Shown: positions 25,604 to 36,244, numbered from the stretch's first letter. The stretch is DNA of 64,000 nucleotides from Pseudomonas corrugata (GCF_001269905.1 NZ_LHVK01000003.1:124001-188000), one strand, 5' to 3'. Notes: generated by a model not told the origin, from the sequence alone. Made by a program: numbers and translations.

Positions 25604-26173
25604 ATGAAAAACGTCAGCCCCACCTACCTCAAGCATCATTTCCTGATCGCCATGCCGCACATGGCCGATCCGAACTTCGCCCATACCTTGACCTACATCG
25701 TCGAGCACACGGCCAATGGTGCCATGGGGCTGGTGATCAATCGCCCGCAGGAGCTGAACCTGGCGGATATTCTCGAGCAGTTGCGCCCTGAGGTAGAGCC
25801 GCCAATCCTGTGCCAGCACGTGCCGATTTTCATCGGCGGGCCGGTGCAGACCGACCGCGGTTTCGTGCTCCATCCGTCAGGGCCGAGCTACCAGGCCACC
25901 GTGGACCTCAATGGCGTGTCGCTGTCGACTTCCCAGGACGTGTTGTTTGCCATCGCTGACGGTGTCGGTCCGGAAAAAAGCCTGATCGCCCTCGGCTACG
26001 CCGGCTGGGAAGCCGGGCAACTGGAGGCCGAACTGGCCGACAACGCCTGGCTGACCTGCCCGTTCGACGCCGACATCCTGTTCAATACCAGCAGTGAACT
26101 GCGCCTGGAAGCGGCGGCCAACCGTCTGGGGATCAACCTCAGCCTGCTCACCAGCCAGGCAGGACACGCCTGA
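25604..26173 (+). CDS. algH: YqgE/AlgH family protein
   Basis: From MKNVSPTYLKHHFLIAMPHM the product has 189 residues, the AlgH length. Family blocks are NGAMGLVINRP, IFIGGPVQTDRGFVLH and the C-terminal NAWLTCPFDADILF. AlgH was first described as an alginate regulator, but the biochemical role of the family is still uncertain. It shares one base with the ruvX start, so the two are translated together. The frame continues 26 codons upstream into the REPIN-proximal gap without family support. Confidence 0.92.
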   Translation: MKNVSPTYLKHHFLIAMPHMADPNFAHTLTYIVEHTANGAMGLVINRPQELNLADILEQLRPEVEPPILCQHVPIFIGGPVQTDRGFVLHPSGPSYQATVDLNGVSLSTSQDVLFAIADGVGPEKSLIALGYAGWEAGQLEAELADNAWLTCPFDADILFNTSSELRLEAAANRLGINLSLLTSQAGHA

Positions 26174-26610
26174 TGGCCCTGCGCCTGCTGCTGGGTTTCG
26201 ATTACGGCACCAAACAGATCGGCGTCGCGGTCGGCCAGGTCGTTACCGGCCAGGCCCGCGAGCTGTGCACCCTCAAGGCGCAGAATGGCGTTCCGGACTG
26301 GAACCAGGTCGAAGCGCTGATCAAGGAATGGAAACCCGACGCTGTAGTGGTCGGCCTGCCGCTGAACATGGACGGTTCGCCCAGCGACATGTGCGTGCGC
26401 GCCGAAAAATTCGCCCGCCGGCTCCATGGGCGCTACAACCTGCCCTTCTATACCCACGACGAGCGCCTGACCACCTTCGAAGCCAAGGGCGAACGTCTGG
26501 AACGTGGCGGGCAGAAAGGCAGTTACCGCGACAACCCGGTGGACGCCATCGCCGCCGCCCTGCTACTGCAGGGCTGGCTCGATGCCAATAGCGCCCTGTT
26601 CGACACCTGA
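26173..26610 (+). CDS. ruvX: Holliday junction resolvase-like / pre-16S rRNA nuclease YqgF (RuvX)
   Basis: This 145-residue RNase H-fold protein has ALRLLLGFDYGTKQIGVAVGQ at the N-terminus (the first catalytic aspartate is in FDYG), VVGLPLNMDGSPSDM in the middle and a C-terminal DNPVDAIAAALLLQ carrying the last aspartate. YqgF is needed for 16S rRNA 5'-end maturation in E. coli. A terminator-like hairpin follows the stop. Confidence 0.93.
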   Translation: MALRLLLGFDYGTKQIGVAVGQVVTGQARELCTLKAQNGVPDWNQVEALIKEWKPDAVVVGLPLNMDGSPSDMCVRAEKFARRLHGRYNLPFYTHDERLTTFEAKGERLERGGQKGSYRDNPVDAIAAALLLQGWLDANSALFDT

Positions 26611-26615
26611 TTTTG

Positions 26616-26641
26616 AGAGCGCCGCCAAGGCGCTTTCTTTT
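26616..26641 (+). terminator. Rho-independent terminator after ruvX
   Basis: AGCGCC (26618-26623), loop GCCAA, GGCGCT (26629-26634), followed by TTCTTTT. It separates algH-ruvX from the pyr operon; the stem is short, so termination may be partial. Confidence 0.65.
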
Positions 26642-26691
26642 AGCGATAGACCGGGCCTTTCACCGCCGGCCCGGGAACCTGAGGAGCCAGC

Positions 26692-27198
26692 ATGAGCCTG
26701 CCCAATCCTGCCGACCTGATCAGCCAGATGGCGATCCGTCTCACGGCACACCTGGAACAACGCGGCATCAGCGAACCGCGCTACATCGGCATTCGTACCG
26801 GCGGCGTCTGGGTCGCCCAGGCCTTGCTTGAGGAACTCGGCAGCCAATCGCCACTGGGCACCCTGGATGTGTCCTTCTACCGCGACGACTTCAGCCAGAA
26901 CGGCCTGCACCCACAGGTACGTCCTTCGGCGCTGCCGTTCGAGATCGAGGGTCAGCACCTGGTCCTGATCGACGACGTGCTGATGAGTGGCCGGACCATC
27001 CGCGCAGCCATGAACGAATTGTTCGATTACGGCCGCCCGGCCAGTGTGACCCTGGTGTGCCTGCTGGACCTGGACGCCGCCGAGTTGCCGATCCGCCCGA
27101 ACGTGGTCGGTGCGACGCTGAGCCTGGCCGCACACCAGCGGGTCAAGCTTTCCGGCCCCGCGCCGCTGCAACTCGAACTGCAAGACCTTGCCCTTTAA
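26692..27198 (+). CDS. pyrR: Bifunctional pyr operon regulator / uracil phosphoribosyltransferase PyrR
   Basis: A 168-residue type I phosphoribosyltransferase with the PRPP loop [20 protein letters not shown] near residues 91-108. In pseudomonads PyrR occupies the position in front of pyrB, as here, and is thought to regulate pyr expression. It is preceded by a GGAG site six bases before the ATG, and pyrB follows 24 bases after its stop. Confidence 0.93.
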   Translation: MSLPNPADLISQMAIRLTAHLEQRGISEPRYIGIRTGGVWVAQALLEELGSQSPLGTLDVSFYRDDFSQNGLHPQVRPSALPFEIEGQHLVLIDDVLMSGRTIRAAMNELFDYGRPASVTLVCLLDLDAAELPIRPNVVGATLSLAAHQRVKLSGPAPLQLELQDLAL

Positions 27199-27222
27199 CT
27201 GCCCTTGTAAGAGTCCATCGCG

Positions 27223-28223
<1,001 letters not shown>

Positions 28224-28227
<4 letters not shown>

Positions 28228-29495
28228 AACTCAGCATTCTCGGCGCACGCGTGATCGATCCGGCCAGCGGCCTGGATCAAGTGACTGACATCCATATCGA
28301 CGCCTGCAAAATCGTCGCCCTGGGCACCGTCCCGGCCGGCTTCGTGGCGGTCGAGACCCTCGACGCTCAGGGCCTGGTGGCCGCACCCGGCCTGGTCGAC
28401 CTGAACGTTGCCCTGCGCGAACCCGGCTACAGTCGTAAAGGCAGCATCGTCAGCGAAACCCGGGCGGCCGCCGCCGGTGGCGTGACCAGCCTGTGCTGCC
28501 CGCCACAGACCAAACCGGTGCTGGACACCTCGGCCGTGGCCGAACTGATCCTCGACCGCGCCCGCGAAGCCGGCAACACCAAGGTCTTTCCGATTGGGGC
28601 GTTGAGCAAAGGCCTCGACGGCGAACAACTGGCGGAGCTGATTGCGCTGCGCGATGCCGGTTGCGTGGCGTTCGGCAACGGCCTGAACAGCTTTCGCAAT
28701 ACCCGCACCCTATGCCGCGCTCTGGAATACGCAGCCACCTTCGGCTTGACCGTGATTTTCAACTCTCAGGATCACGACCTGGCCGAGGGTGGCCTGGCCC
28801 ATGAAGGCCCGACCGCCAGCTTCCTCGGCCTGCCGGGCATACCGGAGACCGCCGAGACCGTGGCCCTGGCCCGTGATCTGTTGCTGGTGGAGCAAAGTGG
28901 CGTGCGCGCGCACTTCAGCCAGTTGACCAGCGCCCGTGGCGCGGCGCTGATCGCCCAGGCCCAGGCCCGCGGCTTGCCGGTGACCGCCGACGTAGCGCTG
29001 TACCAACTGATCCTGACCGACGAAGCGCTGATCGATTTCAACAGCGTCTATCACGTCCAACCGCCATTGCGCACACGCACCGACCGGGATGGCTTGCGCG
29101 AGGCGGTGAAGTCCGGGGTGATCTCGGCCATCTCCAGCCATCACCAACCCCATGAGCGCGATGCCAAGCTGGCACCTTTTGGCGCGACCGAACCGGGCAT
29201 CAGCAGCGTCGAATTGCTGCTGCCGCTGGCAATGACCCTGGTGGAAGACGGCCTGCTCGACCTGCCGACCTTGGTGGCGCGCCTGAGCGCCGGCCCGGCC
29301 CAGGCCCTGCAACTACCGGTCGGGAAACTGGCGGTGGGTGCGGCAGCGGACCTGGTGCTGTTTGATCCCTCCGCCTCCACCGTGGCCGGGGAAGCCTGGC
29401 GTTCCAGGGGCGACAACTGTCCGTTCCTGGGCCACAGCTTGCCGGGCGTGGTGCGCTACACCCTGATGGATGGGCGGGTCACGCACCAGGCCTGA
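28224..29495 (+). CDS. pyrC': Dihydroorotase-like, non-catalytic ATCase subunit PyrC'
   Basis: The 423-residue product has the amidohydrolase fold of dihydroorotase, but the metal motif DxHxHxR is replaced by DLNVALR (residues 59-65), with Asn and Ala where the two metal histidines should be. This agrees with the known pseudomonad PyrC', an inactive homologue required for assembly of active ATCase. The rest is well preserved ([20 protein letters not shown] near residue 310), so it is a maintained structural protein, not a decaying gene. An active dihydroorotase must be encoded elsewhere. Confidence 0.92.
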
Positions 29496-29510
29496 TACCG
29501 CGTCGCATCT

Positions 29511-29602
29511 ATCGCGAGCGGGCTCGCTCCCACATTGGATTTCAGGTATTCACACCATCGGTGTGCGCTGAAGATCCCTGTGGGAGCGAGCCTGCTCGCG
29601 AT
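29511..29602. repeat. REPIN, class A, outward orientation
   Basis: ATCGCGAGCGGGCTCGCTCC (left) and GGGAGCGAGCCTGCTCGCG (right) point opposite ways to the more common copies: here the GCGAT ends are outermost. It lies between pyrC' and the TM2 gene. Confidence 0.85.
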
Positions 29603-29617
29603 GGGAGCAACCCGGTT

Positions 29618-30046
29618 TTACTGAAAAGCCCCACGCTTCTGCGCATTGCGAATCGAAACCTGGTCGTTCAGCGTCCAGAAGTCATACAACACCCCCAGGA
29701 AGAACACCCCGCCAGTCAGCAGGTAGATGATCCCGCTGAGCCATTTGCCCTGATACATCCGGTGCACGCCGAACACCCCGAGAAACGTCAACAGGATCCA
29801 TGCCACGGTGTATTCGATGGGACCTGGGGTGAAGCGCAGGTCCGCTTCGCGATCCATGACAGGAATCAGGAACAGGTCGATCAGCCAGCCAATGCCCAGC
29901 AGGCCAAAGGTGAAGAACCAGATCGTGCCGGTGACCGGCTTGCCATAGTAGAAACGATGGGCTCCGGTGAAACCGAAAATCCAGAGCAGATACCCAATGA
30001 TTTTGCTGTGGGTATCGTGGGGGGCGTCCAGCTGATAGCTGTTCAT
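29618..30046 (-). CDS. TM2-domain (NINE) membrane protein
   Basis: From MNSYQLDAPHDTHSKIIGYL the product is 142 residues with a repeated TM2 unit: GFTGAHRFYYGKPVTGTIWF at about residues 25-44 and GVFGVHRMYQGKWLSGIIYL at about residues 91-110, each a G-x-H-R-x-Y-x-G-K turn between membrane helices. About four helices are predicted. TM2 proteins are widespread, and their bacterial function is not known. A longer frame to 30223 reaches into the upstream gap and lacks family features. Confidence 0.82.
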   Translation of the reverse strand: MNSYQLDAPHDTHSKIIGYLLWIFGFTGAHRFYYGKPVTGTIWFFTFGLLGIGWLIDLFLIPVMDREADLRFTPGPIEYTVAWILLTFLGVFGVHRMYQGKWLSGIIYLLTGGVFFLGVLYDFWTLNDQVSIRNAQKRGAFQ

Positions 30047-30295
30047 GAATGGTCTCTTTTGCCTCGATAGATAAATTTGTTCGGATTTTTTGTGACTTTT
30101 GCGTGTCTGGCCGACAAGCGGTTCGCGACACCTTGAGCGCAGCAAAGCCCCGTAAACCGGGGCCTGTGTCGGACAATCGGGCCAAAGTATCGCGATTTCA
30201 TGGATCGCTCGCGGGATTTCCAATCGACAAACGGCCTCGGAATCACCAAAAAAGCTGTTATAAAGTTGCGCGCTAACCTTTAAGAGCCCTGCCTA
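30047..30295. promoter_or_regulatory. Divergent intergenic region between TM2 gene and NlpC/P60 gene
   Basis: AT-rich on the left (30065-30110), where the TM2 promoter is expected. A stem GCCCCGTAAACCGGGGC (about 30145-30161) lies in the middle without a T-run. On the right, TTGCGC before CTAACC and AAGAG lie ahead of the peptidase ATG. No gene is visible. Confidence 0.4.
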
Positions 30296-30907
30296 ATGCG
30301 TCCATTTTTCAAGACATGGCTGACCATTTGCCTATTATTGCCACTGGCCGCCCACGCCACCAACCGTGAGCAACGTCTTCCCAACGTCAACGGCTACACC
30401 CCGAAATCCCATGTTTCTGCTCCTTCGAGCAAGAACAAGCCCAGCGTCCAGTATACGAACACGGGCAACAGCAAGCTGGTTCCGCCCATGGCGACCAAAG
30501 CGAGCAGCAACGTATTGAGCCGTGCCGTGAATGTACTCGGCACACCTTATCGTTGGGGCGGCAGCAGCCCAAGTAAAGGCTTCGATTGCAGCGGCCTGGT
30601 GAAATACGCTTTCAACGACGCTACCTTCGATCTGCCACGCACCTCGAATGCAATGGCGGCCGGTCACGGTGAGAAAGTCGAGCGCAAGGACCTCAAGCCC
30701 GGCGACCTGATCTTCTTCAAGCTCAAGAGCCGCCGCGTCAACCACGTGGCCATCTATCTGGGCAACGACCGCTTCATCCACGCACCACGTCGTGGCAAGT
30801 CGGTGACCATCGACACCCTGAACAAACCGTACTGGAACACTCACTACGTGGTTGCCAAGCGGGTGTTGCCGAAAGAGCCGGGCGGGATGCGGGTCGTCCA
30901 GCGCTGA
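30296..30907 (+). CDS. C40-family (NlpC/P60) cell-wall peptidase
   Basis: The 203-residue product has a signal peptide (MRPFFKTWLTICLLLPLAAHA) and an NlpC/P60 domain from about residue 72. The catalytic cysteine is C98 in GFDCSGLVKYAF, and the histidines are H150 in RVNHVAIYLG and H162 in RFIHAPRRG. Such enzymes usually cut peptidoglycan between D-Glu and diaminopimelate in the periplasm. It stands alone between a divergent TM2 gene and a REP element. Confidence 0.9.
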   Translation: MRPFFKTWLTICLLLPLAAHATNREQRLPNVNGYTPKSHVSAPSSKNKPSVQYTNTGNSKLVPPMATKASSNVLSRAVNVLGTPYRWGGSSPSKGFDCSGLVKYAFNDATFDLPRTSNAMAAGHGEKVERKDLKPGDLIFFKLKSRRVNHVAIYLGNDRFIHAPRRGKSVTIDTLNKPYWNTHYVVAKRVLPKEPGGMRVVQR

Positions 30908-30908
30908 T

Positions 30909-31017
30909 GATCGTTCCCACGCTCTGCGTGGGAATGCCTCAGCGGACGCTCTGCGTTCGGCTCTCAGGGACGCGGAGCGTCCCCGGATGCGTTCCCACGC
31001 AGGGCGTGGGAACGATC
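30909..31017. repeat. REP-type inverted repeat, CCCACGCTCTGCGTGGG family
   Basis: The outer ends ATCGTTCCCACG and CGTGGGAACGAT are inverse copies, with inner GACGCTCTGCGTTC and ACGCGGAGCGTCC palindromes. Same family as 4376-4483. It lies between the convergent NlpC/P60 gene and pilT. Confidence 0.85.
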
Positions 31018-31027
31018 GGAAAATCCC

Positions 31028-32062
31028 TCAGAAATTATCCGGCGTACGCGCCCGCTCCCGCGCGTGCTCCCGGCTGATCAATCCCTTGGCCACCAGGTCC
31101 TTCAAGCACATGTCCAGCGTCTGCATCCCCAGCGAGCCGCCGGTCTGGATCGCCGAGTACATCTGCGCCACCTTGTCTTCGCGGATCAGGTTACGGATCG
31201 CCGACGTGCCCAGCATGATTTCATGAGCGGCGACCCGGCCGCCGCCGATCTTCTTGACCAGCGTCTGGGAAATCACCGCTTGCAATGATTCCGACAACAT
31301 CGAGCGCACCATGGACTTTTCGTCCCCCGGAAACACGTCCACCACCCGGTCGATGGTCTTGGCCGCCGAGGTGGTGTGCAGGGTGCCGAATACCAGGTGC
31401 CCGGTTTCGGCGGCGGTCAGCGCCAGGCGGATGGTTTCCAGGTCGCGCATCTCCCCCACCAGGATCACGTCAGGGTCTTCCCGCAGGGCCGAACGCAAGG
31501 CTGTGGAAAAACCTTGGGTGTCGCGGTGCACTTCGCGCTGGTTGATCAGGCATTTGCGCGGCTCGTGGACAAACTCGATAGGGTCCTCGATGGTGAGGAT
31601 GTGGTGGTGCTTATGGGTGTTGAGGTAGTCGATCATCGCCGCGAGGGTGGTGGATTTGCCTGAGCCGGTCGGCCCGGTCACCAGCACCAGCCCGCGGGGG
31701 GCCTCGGTCACTTTGCGAAAAACCTCGCCCATGCCCAGATCTTCCATGGTCAGGACTTTCGACGGGATGGTCCGGAATACCGCCCCCGCGCCGCGATTCT
31801 GATTGAACGCGTTGACCCGGAACCGTGCGACCCCGGGTACATCGAAGGAAAAATCGGTTTCCAGAAACTTTTCGTAATCTACCCGTTGCCGGTCGTTCAT
31901 GATGTCGTAGATCAGTTCATGAACCTGTTTATGGTCCAGTGCCGGCAGGTTGATCCGCCGCACATCGCCATCGACCCGGATCATCGGTGGCAGCCCAGCG
32001 GACAAGTGCAGGTCCGACGCTCCCTGTTTGGCGCTGAACGCCAGCAGTTCAGTGATATCCAT
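31028..32062 (-). CDS. pilT: Type IV pilus retraction ATPase PilT
   Basis: From MDITELLAFSAKQGASDLHL the product is 344 residues, exactly PilT length. It shows the Walker A loop GPTGSGKSTTLAA, the Asp box, the Walker B region VILVGEMRDLETIRLALTAA, the His box GTLHTTSAAKTIDR and the C-terminal AIRNLIRE retraction motif. PilT depolymerises the pilus. The paralogue pilU normally follows pilT in P. aeruginosa; here a REP element and the NlpC/P60 gene follow instead. It is divergent from yggS. Confidence 0.96.
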   Translation of the reverse strand: MDITELLAFSAKQGASDLHLSAGLPPMIRVDGDVRRINLPALDHKQVHELIYDIMNDRQRVDYEKFLETDFSFDVPGVARFRVNAFNQNRGAGAVFRTIPSKVLTMEDLGMGEVFRKVTEAPRGLVLVTGPTGSGKSTTLAAMIDYLNTHKHHHILTIEDPIEFVHEPRKCLINQREVHRDTQGFSTALRSALREDPDVILVGEMRDLETIRLALTAAETGHLVFGTLHTTSAAKTIDRVVDVFPGDEKSMVRSMLSESLQAVISQTLVKKIGGGRVAAHEIMLGTSAIRNLIREDKVAQMYSAIQTGGSLGMQTLDMCLKDLVAKGLISREHARERARTPDNF

Positions 32063-32117
32063 AGCGCTCCTCAATTCCAGTAGAATGCCGCGAACCTCAG
32101 ACCGCTGGCGCTTCTTT

Positions 32118-32810
32118 ATGTCCACGATAGCAGACAACATCGCTCAGGTTAGATCGCGCATCCGCGCTGCGGAGCAAGCCGCCCACCGCGCCGCAGACAG
32201 CGTCCAATTGCTGGCGGTGAGCAAGACCAAGCCCGCCCAGGCCCTGCGTGAAGCTTATGCCGCCGGCCTGCGGGACTTCGGTGAGAACTACCTGCAGGAA
32301 GCGCTGGGCAAGCAGATCGAACTGACCGACCTACCCTTGATCTGGCACTTCATCGGCCCCATTCAATCGAACAAGACGCGCGCTATTGCCGAACACTTCG
32401 ACTGGGTGCACTCCGTGGATCGCTTGAAAATTGCCCAACGCCTGTCCGAGCAGCGTCCGGCCGGGTTGCCGCCGCTGAACATCTGCATTCAAGTCAACGT
32501 CAGCGGGGAGGCCAGCAAATCCGGTTGTACCCCGGAGGATCTGCCGGCCTTGGCCGACGCCATCAGCGCGTTGCCACACCTGACGCTGCGCGGACTGATG
32601 GCGATCCCCGAGCCGACCGAAGAGCGCGCCGCCCAGGACGCAGCTTTCGCCGCCGTCCAACGTCTGCAAGCCAGCCTGGCCCTGCCGCTGGACACGCTAT
32701 CCATGGGCATGAGCCACGATCTCGAATCCGCCATTGCCCAGGGCGCCACCTGGGTCAGGATCGGTACCGCCTTGTTTGGTGCTCGCGACTACAGCGCCAA
32801 CCAACCGTAA
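32118..32810 (+). CDS. yggS: PLP homeostasis protein YggS/PLPBP
   Basis: From MSTIADNIAQVRSRIRAAEQ the product is 230 residues. The PLP lysine lies in LAVSKTKP, followed by FGENYLQEAL, WHFIGPIQSNK and the C-terminal GMSHDLESAIAQGATWVRIGTALFG. It binds pyridoxal phosphate without known enzymatic turnover and buffers PLP and amino-acid pools. It is the first gene of a yggS-proC-yggT run. The frame upstream of 32118 lies inside divergent pilT and is not coding. Confidence 0.93.
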   Translation: MSTIADNIAQVRSRIRAAEQAAHRAADSVQLLAVSKTKPAQALREAYAAGLRDFGENYLQEALGKQIELTDLPLIWHFIGPIQSNKTRAIAEHFDWVHSVDRLKIAQRLSEQRPAGLPPLNICIQVNVSGEASKSGCTPEDLPALADAISALPHLTLRGLMAIPEPTEERAAQDAAFAAVQRLQASLALPLDTLSMGMSHDLESAIAQGATWVRIGTALFGARDYSANQP

Positions 32811-32846
32811 GCCATGTCGACTCAACTCCTCAATCAAGGACCTGTC

Positions 32847-33665
32847 ATGAGCAACACGCGTATTGCCTTTATCGGCGCCGGCAACATGGCCGCCAGCCTG
32901 ATCGGCGGCCTGCGGGCCAAGGGCCTGGACGCTGCGCAGATCCGCGCCAGCGATCCGGGTATCGATACCCGTACCCGGGTGAGCAGCGAGCACGGCATCG
33001 AGACCTTTGCCGACAACGCACAGGCCATCGATGGCGCGGACGTCATCGTGCTGGCGGTCAAGCCGCAAGCGATGAAAACCGTGTGCGAAGCCCTTCGCCC
33101 AAGCCTAAAGCCCCATCAACTGGTGGTGTCGATTGCCGCCGGCATCACCTGCGCCAGCATGAACAAATGGCTCGGCGACCAGCCCATCGTGCGCTGCATG
33201 CCCAACACCCCGGCGCTGTTGCGTCAGGGCGTCAGCGGCCTGTTCGCCACCCCACAGGTCAGCGCCGAACAACGCCAGCAAGCTGAAGAGCTGCTGTCGG
33301 CCGTCGGTCTGGCGCTGTGGCTGGAGACCGAGCAGCAGCTGGACGCGGTCACTGCCGTTTCCGGTTCAGGCCCGGCGTACTTCTTCCTGCTGATCGAAGC
33401 CATGACCGCCGCCGGCGAAAAACTTGGTCTGCCCCGTGAGATTGCCGCGCAGCTGACCTTGCAGACAGCCCTCGGCGCAGCCCACATGGCGACTTCCAGC
33501 GACGTCGATGCCGCCGAACTGCGCCGGCGCGTGACCTCACCGGCCGGCACCACCGAAGCCGCCATCAAATCGTTCCAGGCCGGGGGATTCGAAGCCCTGG
33601 TGGAAAAAGCACTCGGCGCCGCCGCGCACCGCTCGGCCGAAATGGCCGAACAACTGGGCCAATAA
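32847..33665 (+). CDS. proC: Pyrroline-5-carboxylate reductase
   Basis: A 272-residue enzyme from MSNTRIAFIGAGNMAASLIGG (NAD(P)-binding loop at residues 8-13), with MPNTPALLRQGVSGL, AVSGSGPAYFF and the C-terminal signature RRRVTSPAGTTEAAIKSF. It makes proline from pyrroline-5-carboxylate. The ATG at 32814 upstream overlaps the yggS end and gives a non-family extension, so 32847, with its AAGGA ribosome site, is chosen. Confidence 0.95.
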   Translation: MSNTRIAFIGAGNMAASLIGGLRAKGLDAAQIRASDPGIDTRTRVSSEHGIETFADNAQAIDGADVIVLAVKPQAMKTVCEALRPSLKPHQLVVSIAAGITCASMNKWLGDQPIVRCMPNTPALLRQGVSGLFATPQVSAEQRQQAEELLSAVGLALWLETEQQLDAVTAVSGSGPAYFFLLIEAMTAAGEKLGLPREIAAQLTLQTALGAAHMATSSDVDAAELRRRVTSPAGTTEAAIKSFQAGGFEALVEKALGAAAHRSAEMAEQLGQ

Positions 33666-33675
33666 GGAGCCATTC

Positions 33676-34266
33676 ATGATTGGATTGAACACCGCAGCGG
33701 TCTACGTGCTGCAAACCCTTGGCAGCCTGTACCTGCTGATCGTGCTGATGCGCTTCGTGCTGCAACTGGTCCACGCCAACTTCTACAACCCGCTGTGCCA
33801 GTTCGTCGTCAAGGCCACCCAGCCGCTGCTCAAGCCCCTGCGCCGGATCATCCCGAGCCTGTTTGGCCTGGACATGTCGTCGCTGGTACTGGCGATCCTC
33901 GTGCAAATGGCGCTGATGGCCCTGACCCTGCTACTGACCTACGGCACCACCGGCAACCCGCTGCAACTGCTGATCTGGTCGATCATCGGCATCACCGCGC
34001 TGTTCCTGAAGATCTTCTTCTTCGCCTTGATCATCAGCGTGATCCTGTCCTGGGTCGCCCCGGGCAGCCACAACCCGGGCGCCGAACTGGTAAACCAGAT
34101 CTGCGAACCGGCCCTGGCCCCGTTCCGTCGCATCGTACCGAACCTCGGCGGCCTGGACATCTCGCCGATCCTGGCATTCATGGTGCTCAAGCTGCTCGAC
34201 ATGCTGGTGATCAACAACCTCGCAGCAATGACCATGATGCCGGAGATCCTGCGCGTCCTGATCTGA
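33676..34266 (+). CDS. yggT: YggT family integral membrane protein
   Basis: A 196-residue protein with two YggT repeats, each a pair of membrane helices around NPLCQFVVKATQPLLKPLRR-like and NQICEPALAPFRRIVPNLGG loops. The family is found in bacteria and plastids (where it affects nucleoid or thylakoid organisation), and its bacterial role is unclear. It follows proC by ten bases. Confidence 0.88.
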   Translation: MIGLNTAAVYVLQTLGSLYLLIVLMRFVLQLVHANFYNPLCQFVVKATQPLLKPLRRIIPSLFGLDMSSLVLAILVQMALMALTLLLTYGTTGNPLQLLIWSIIGITALFLKIFFFALIISVILSWVAPGSHNPGAELVNQICEPALAPFRRIVPNLGGLDISPILAFMVLKLLDMLVINNLAAMTMMPEILRVLI

Positions 34267-34281
34267 CTGCATCATCGTTTG

Positions 34282-34345
34282 TCGCGGGCAAGCCATGCTC
34301 CCACATTGGATGCATTCCCCTGTGGGAGCATGGCTTGCCCGCGAT
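34282..34345. repeat. REPIN, class B, compact
   Basis: TCGCGGGCAAGCCATGCTCC (from 34282) and its exact inverse GGAGCATGGCTTGCCCGCGA (to 34344) are separated by only about 15 bases outside the TGTGGG ends. It is the shortest copy in the window. Confidence 0.85.
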
Positions 34346-34448
34346 AGCCACGCTTCGGTCTGGCAGGAAACCTTCAAGCCAGACCTTTGCTTGCCGCTAA
34401 CCCCAGCGGTCTTTAGACTTACGCCTCATTTCAACGAGAGCAGGGTCG

Positions 34449-35588
34449 ATGCCAGCTGCCTTTCCCGCCGATTCCGTTGGTCTGGTGACGCCGCAAATGG
34501 CGCATTTCAGCGAGCCCCTGGCCCTGGCCTGCGGTCGTTCGTTGCCAGCCTATGACCTGATCTACGAAACCTACGGCACGCTCAACGCCACGGCGAGCAA
34601 TGCCGTGCTGATCTGTCACGCCTTGTCGGGGCATCACCATGCCGCTGGCTATCACAGCGTCGACGACCGCAAGCCAGGCTGGTGGGACAGTTGTATCGGC
34701 CCCGGCAAGCCGATCGACACCAACCGGTTCTTCGTGGTCAGCCTGAACAACCTCGGCGGCTGCAACGGCTCCACCGGCCCCAGCAGCCTCAACCCGGACA
34801 CCGGCAAGCCCTTCGGTGCCGATTTTCCGGTGCTGACCGTGGAAGACTGGGTCCACAGCCAGGCCCGCCTGGCCGACCGTCTCGGCATCGGCCAATGGGC
34901 GGCAGTGATCGGCGGCAGCCTGGGCGGCATGCAGGCCCTGCAATGGACCATCACCTACCCGGACCGCGTACGCCATTGCCTGGCAATCGCCTCGGCTCCC
35001 AAGCTGTCGGCACAGAACATTGCCTTCAACGAAGTGGCGCGCCAGGCGATCCTCACCGACCCGGAGTTCCACGGCGGCTCGTTCCAGGAGCACGGCGTGA
35101 TTCCCAAGCGCGGATTGATGCTGGCGCGGATGGTCGGGCACATCACCTACCTGTCCGACGATTCCATGGGCGAGAAATTCGGCCGCGGCCTCAAGAGCGA
35201 AAAGCTCAACTATGACTTCCACAGCGTCGAATTCCAGGTAGAAAGCTACCTGCGCTACCAGGGTGAGGAGTTCTCCGGACGCTTCGACGCCAACACCTAC
35301 CTGCTGATGACCAAGGCCCTGGACTACTTCGATCCGGCGGCGAACTTCGACGATGACCTGGCGAAAACCTTTGCCAACGCCACGGCCAAGTTCTGCGTGA
35401 TGTCGTTCACCACCGACTGGCGCTTCTCCCCGGCTCGCTCACGGGAACTGGTGGACGCGCTGATGGCCGCGCGCAAGGACGTCTGTTACCTGGAGATCGA
35501 CGCCCCCCAGGGCCACGACGCCTTTCTGATTCCGATCCCGCGCTACCTGCAGGCGTTCGGCAACTACATGAACCGTATTACGCTGTGA
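34449..35588 (+). CDS. metX: Homoserine O-acyltransferase (MetX family)
   Basis: A 379-residue alpha/beta-hydrolase acyltransferase with [14 protein letters not shown] near residue 60, the nucleophile serine in [14 protein letters not shown] (about residue 161) and the C-terminal GHDAFLI with the catalytic histidine. It activates homoserine for methionine synthesis; in several pseudomonads MetX uses succinyl-CoA rather than acetyl-CoA, and the acyl donor cannot be fixed here. It is followed directly by metW. Confidence 0.94.
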   Translation: MPAAFPADSVGLVTPQMAHFSEPLALACGRSLPAYDLIYETYGTLNATASNAVLICHALSGHHHAAGYHSVDDRKPGWWDSCIGPGKPIDTNRFFVVSLNNLGGCNGSTGPSSLNPDTGKPFGADFPVLTVEDWVHSQARLADRLGIGQWAAVIGGSLGGMQALQWTITYPDRVRHCLAIASAPKLSAQNIAFNEVARQAILTDPEFHGGSFQEHGVIPKRGLMLARMVGHITYLSDDSMGEKFGRGLKSEKLNYDFHSVEFQVESYLRYQGEEFSGRFDANTYLLMTKALDYFDPAANFDDDLAKTFANATAKFCVMSFTTDWRFSPARSRELVDALMAARKDVCYLEIDAPQGHDAFLIPIPRYLQAFGNYMNRITL

Positions 35589-35595
35589 GGACGCC

Positions 35596-36216
35596 ATGAG
35601 AGCCGATCTGGACATCATCCAGGAATGGATCCCCGCCGGCAGCCGCGTGCTGGACCTGGGTTGCGGCAACGGTGAGCTGCTGACCTGGCTGCGGGACAAC
35701 AAGCAGGTCACCGGCTATGGCCTGGAAAACGACCCGGACAACATCGCCGAGTGCGTCGCCAAGGGTATCAACGTGATCGAACAGGACCTGGACAAGGGCC
35801 TGGGCAATTTCGCCAGCAACAGCTTTGATATCGTGGTCATGACCCAGGCCCTGCAAGCGGTTCACTACCCGGACAGGATCCTCGACGAAATGCTCCGGGT
35901 CGGCCGCCAGTGCATCATCACCTTCCCCAACTTCGGGCACTGGCGCTGCCGCTGGTACCTGGCGAGCAAGGGGCGCATGCCGGTCTCGGAGTTCCTGCCC
36001 TACACCTGGTACAACACGCCGAACATCCACTTCTGCACCTTCGAGGATTTCGAAGCGTTGTGCCGCGAACGCCAGGCCAAGGTCATCAATCGCCTGGCGG
36101 TGGATCAGCAGCACCGCCACGGGTGGGCCAGCAAGCTATGGCCTAATCTATTAGGTGAAATAGGCATCTATCGGGTCAGCAGCCCAGGCCTTGCCAATCA
36201 TCAGGTCGCCGTGTGA
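35596..36216 (+). CDS. metW: Methionine biosynthesis protein MetW
   Basis: The 206-residue product is a SAM-dependent methyltransferase-fold protein: ADLDIIQEWIPAGSRVLDLGCGNGELL holds the SAM loop, followed by DIVVMTQALQAVHYPDRILDEMLR. MetW acts with MetX in methionine synthesis, though its exact activity is not settled. It is seven bases downstream of metX. Confidence 0.93.
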   Translation: MRADLDIIQEWIPAGSRVLDLGCGNGELLTWLRDNKQVTGYGLENDPDNIAECVAKGINVIEQDLDKGLGNFASNSFDIVVMTQALQAVHYPDRILDEMLRVGRQCIITFPNFGHWRCRWYLASKGRMPVSEFLPYTWYNTPNIHFCTFEDFEALCRERQAKVINRLAVDQQHRHGWASKLWPNLLGEIGIYRVSSPGLANHQVAV

Positions 36217-36244
36217 ACCCCGACCCTGTTCCCAGGAGCACAAC

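Noticed and set aside
34267..34448. SAM riboswitch in front of metX
   Set aside because: The gap is largely a REPIN and no SAM-riboswitch core was visible.
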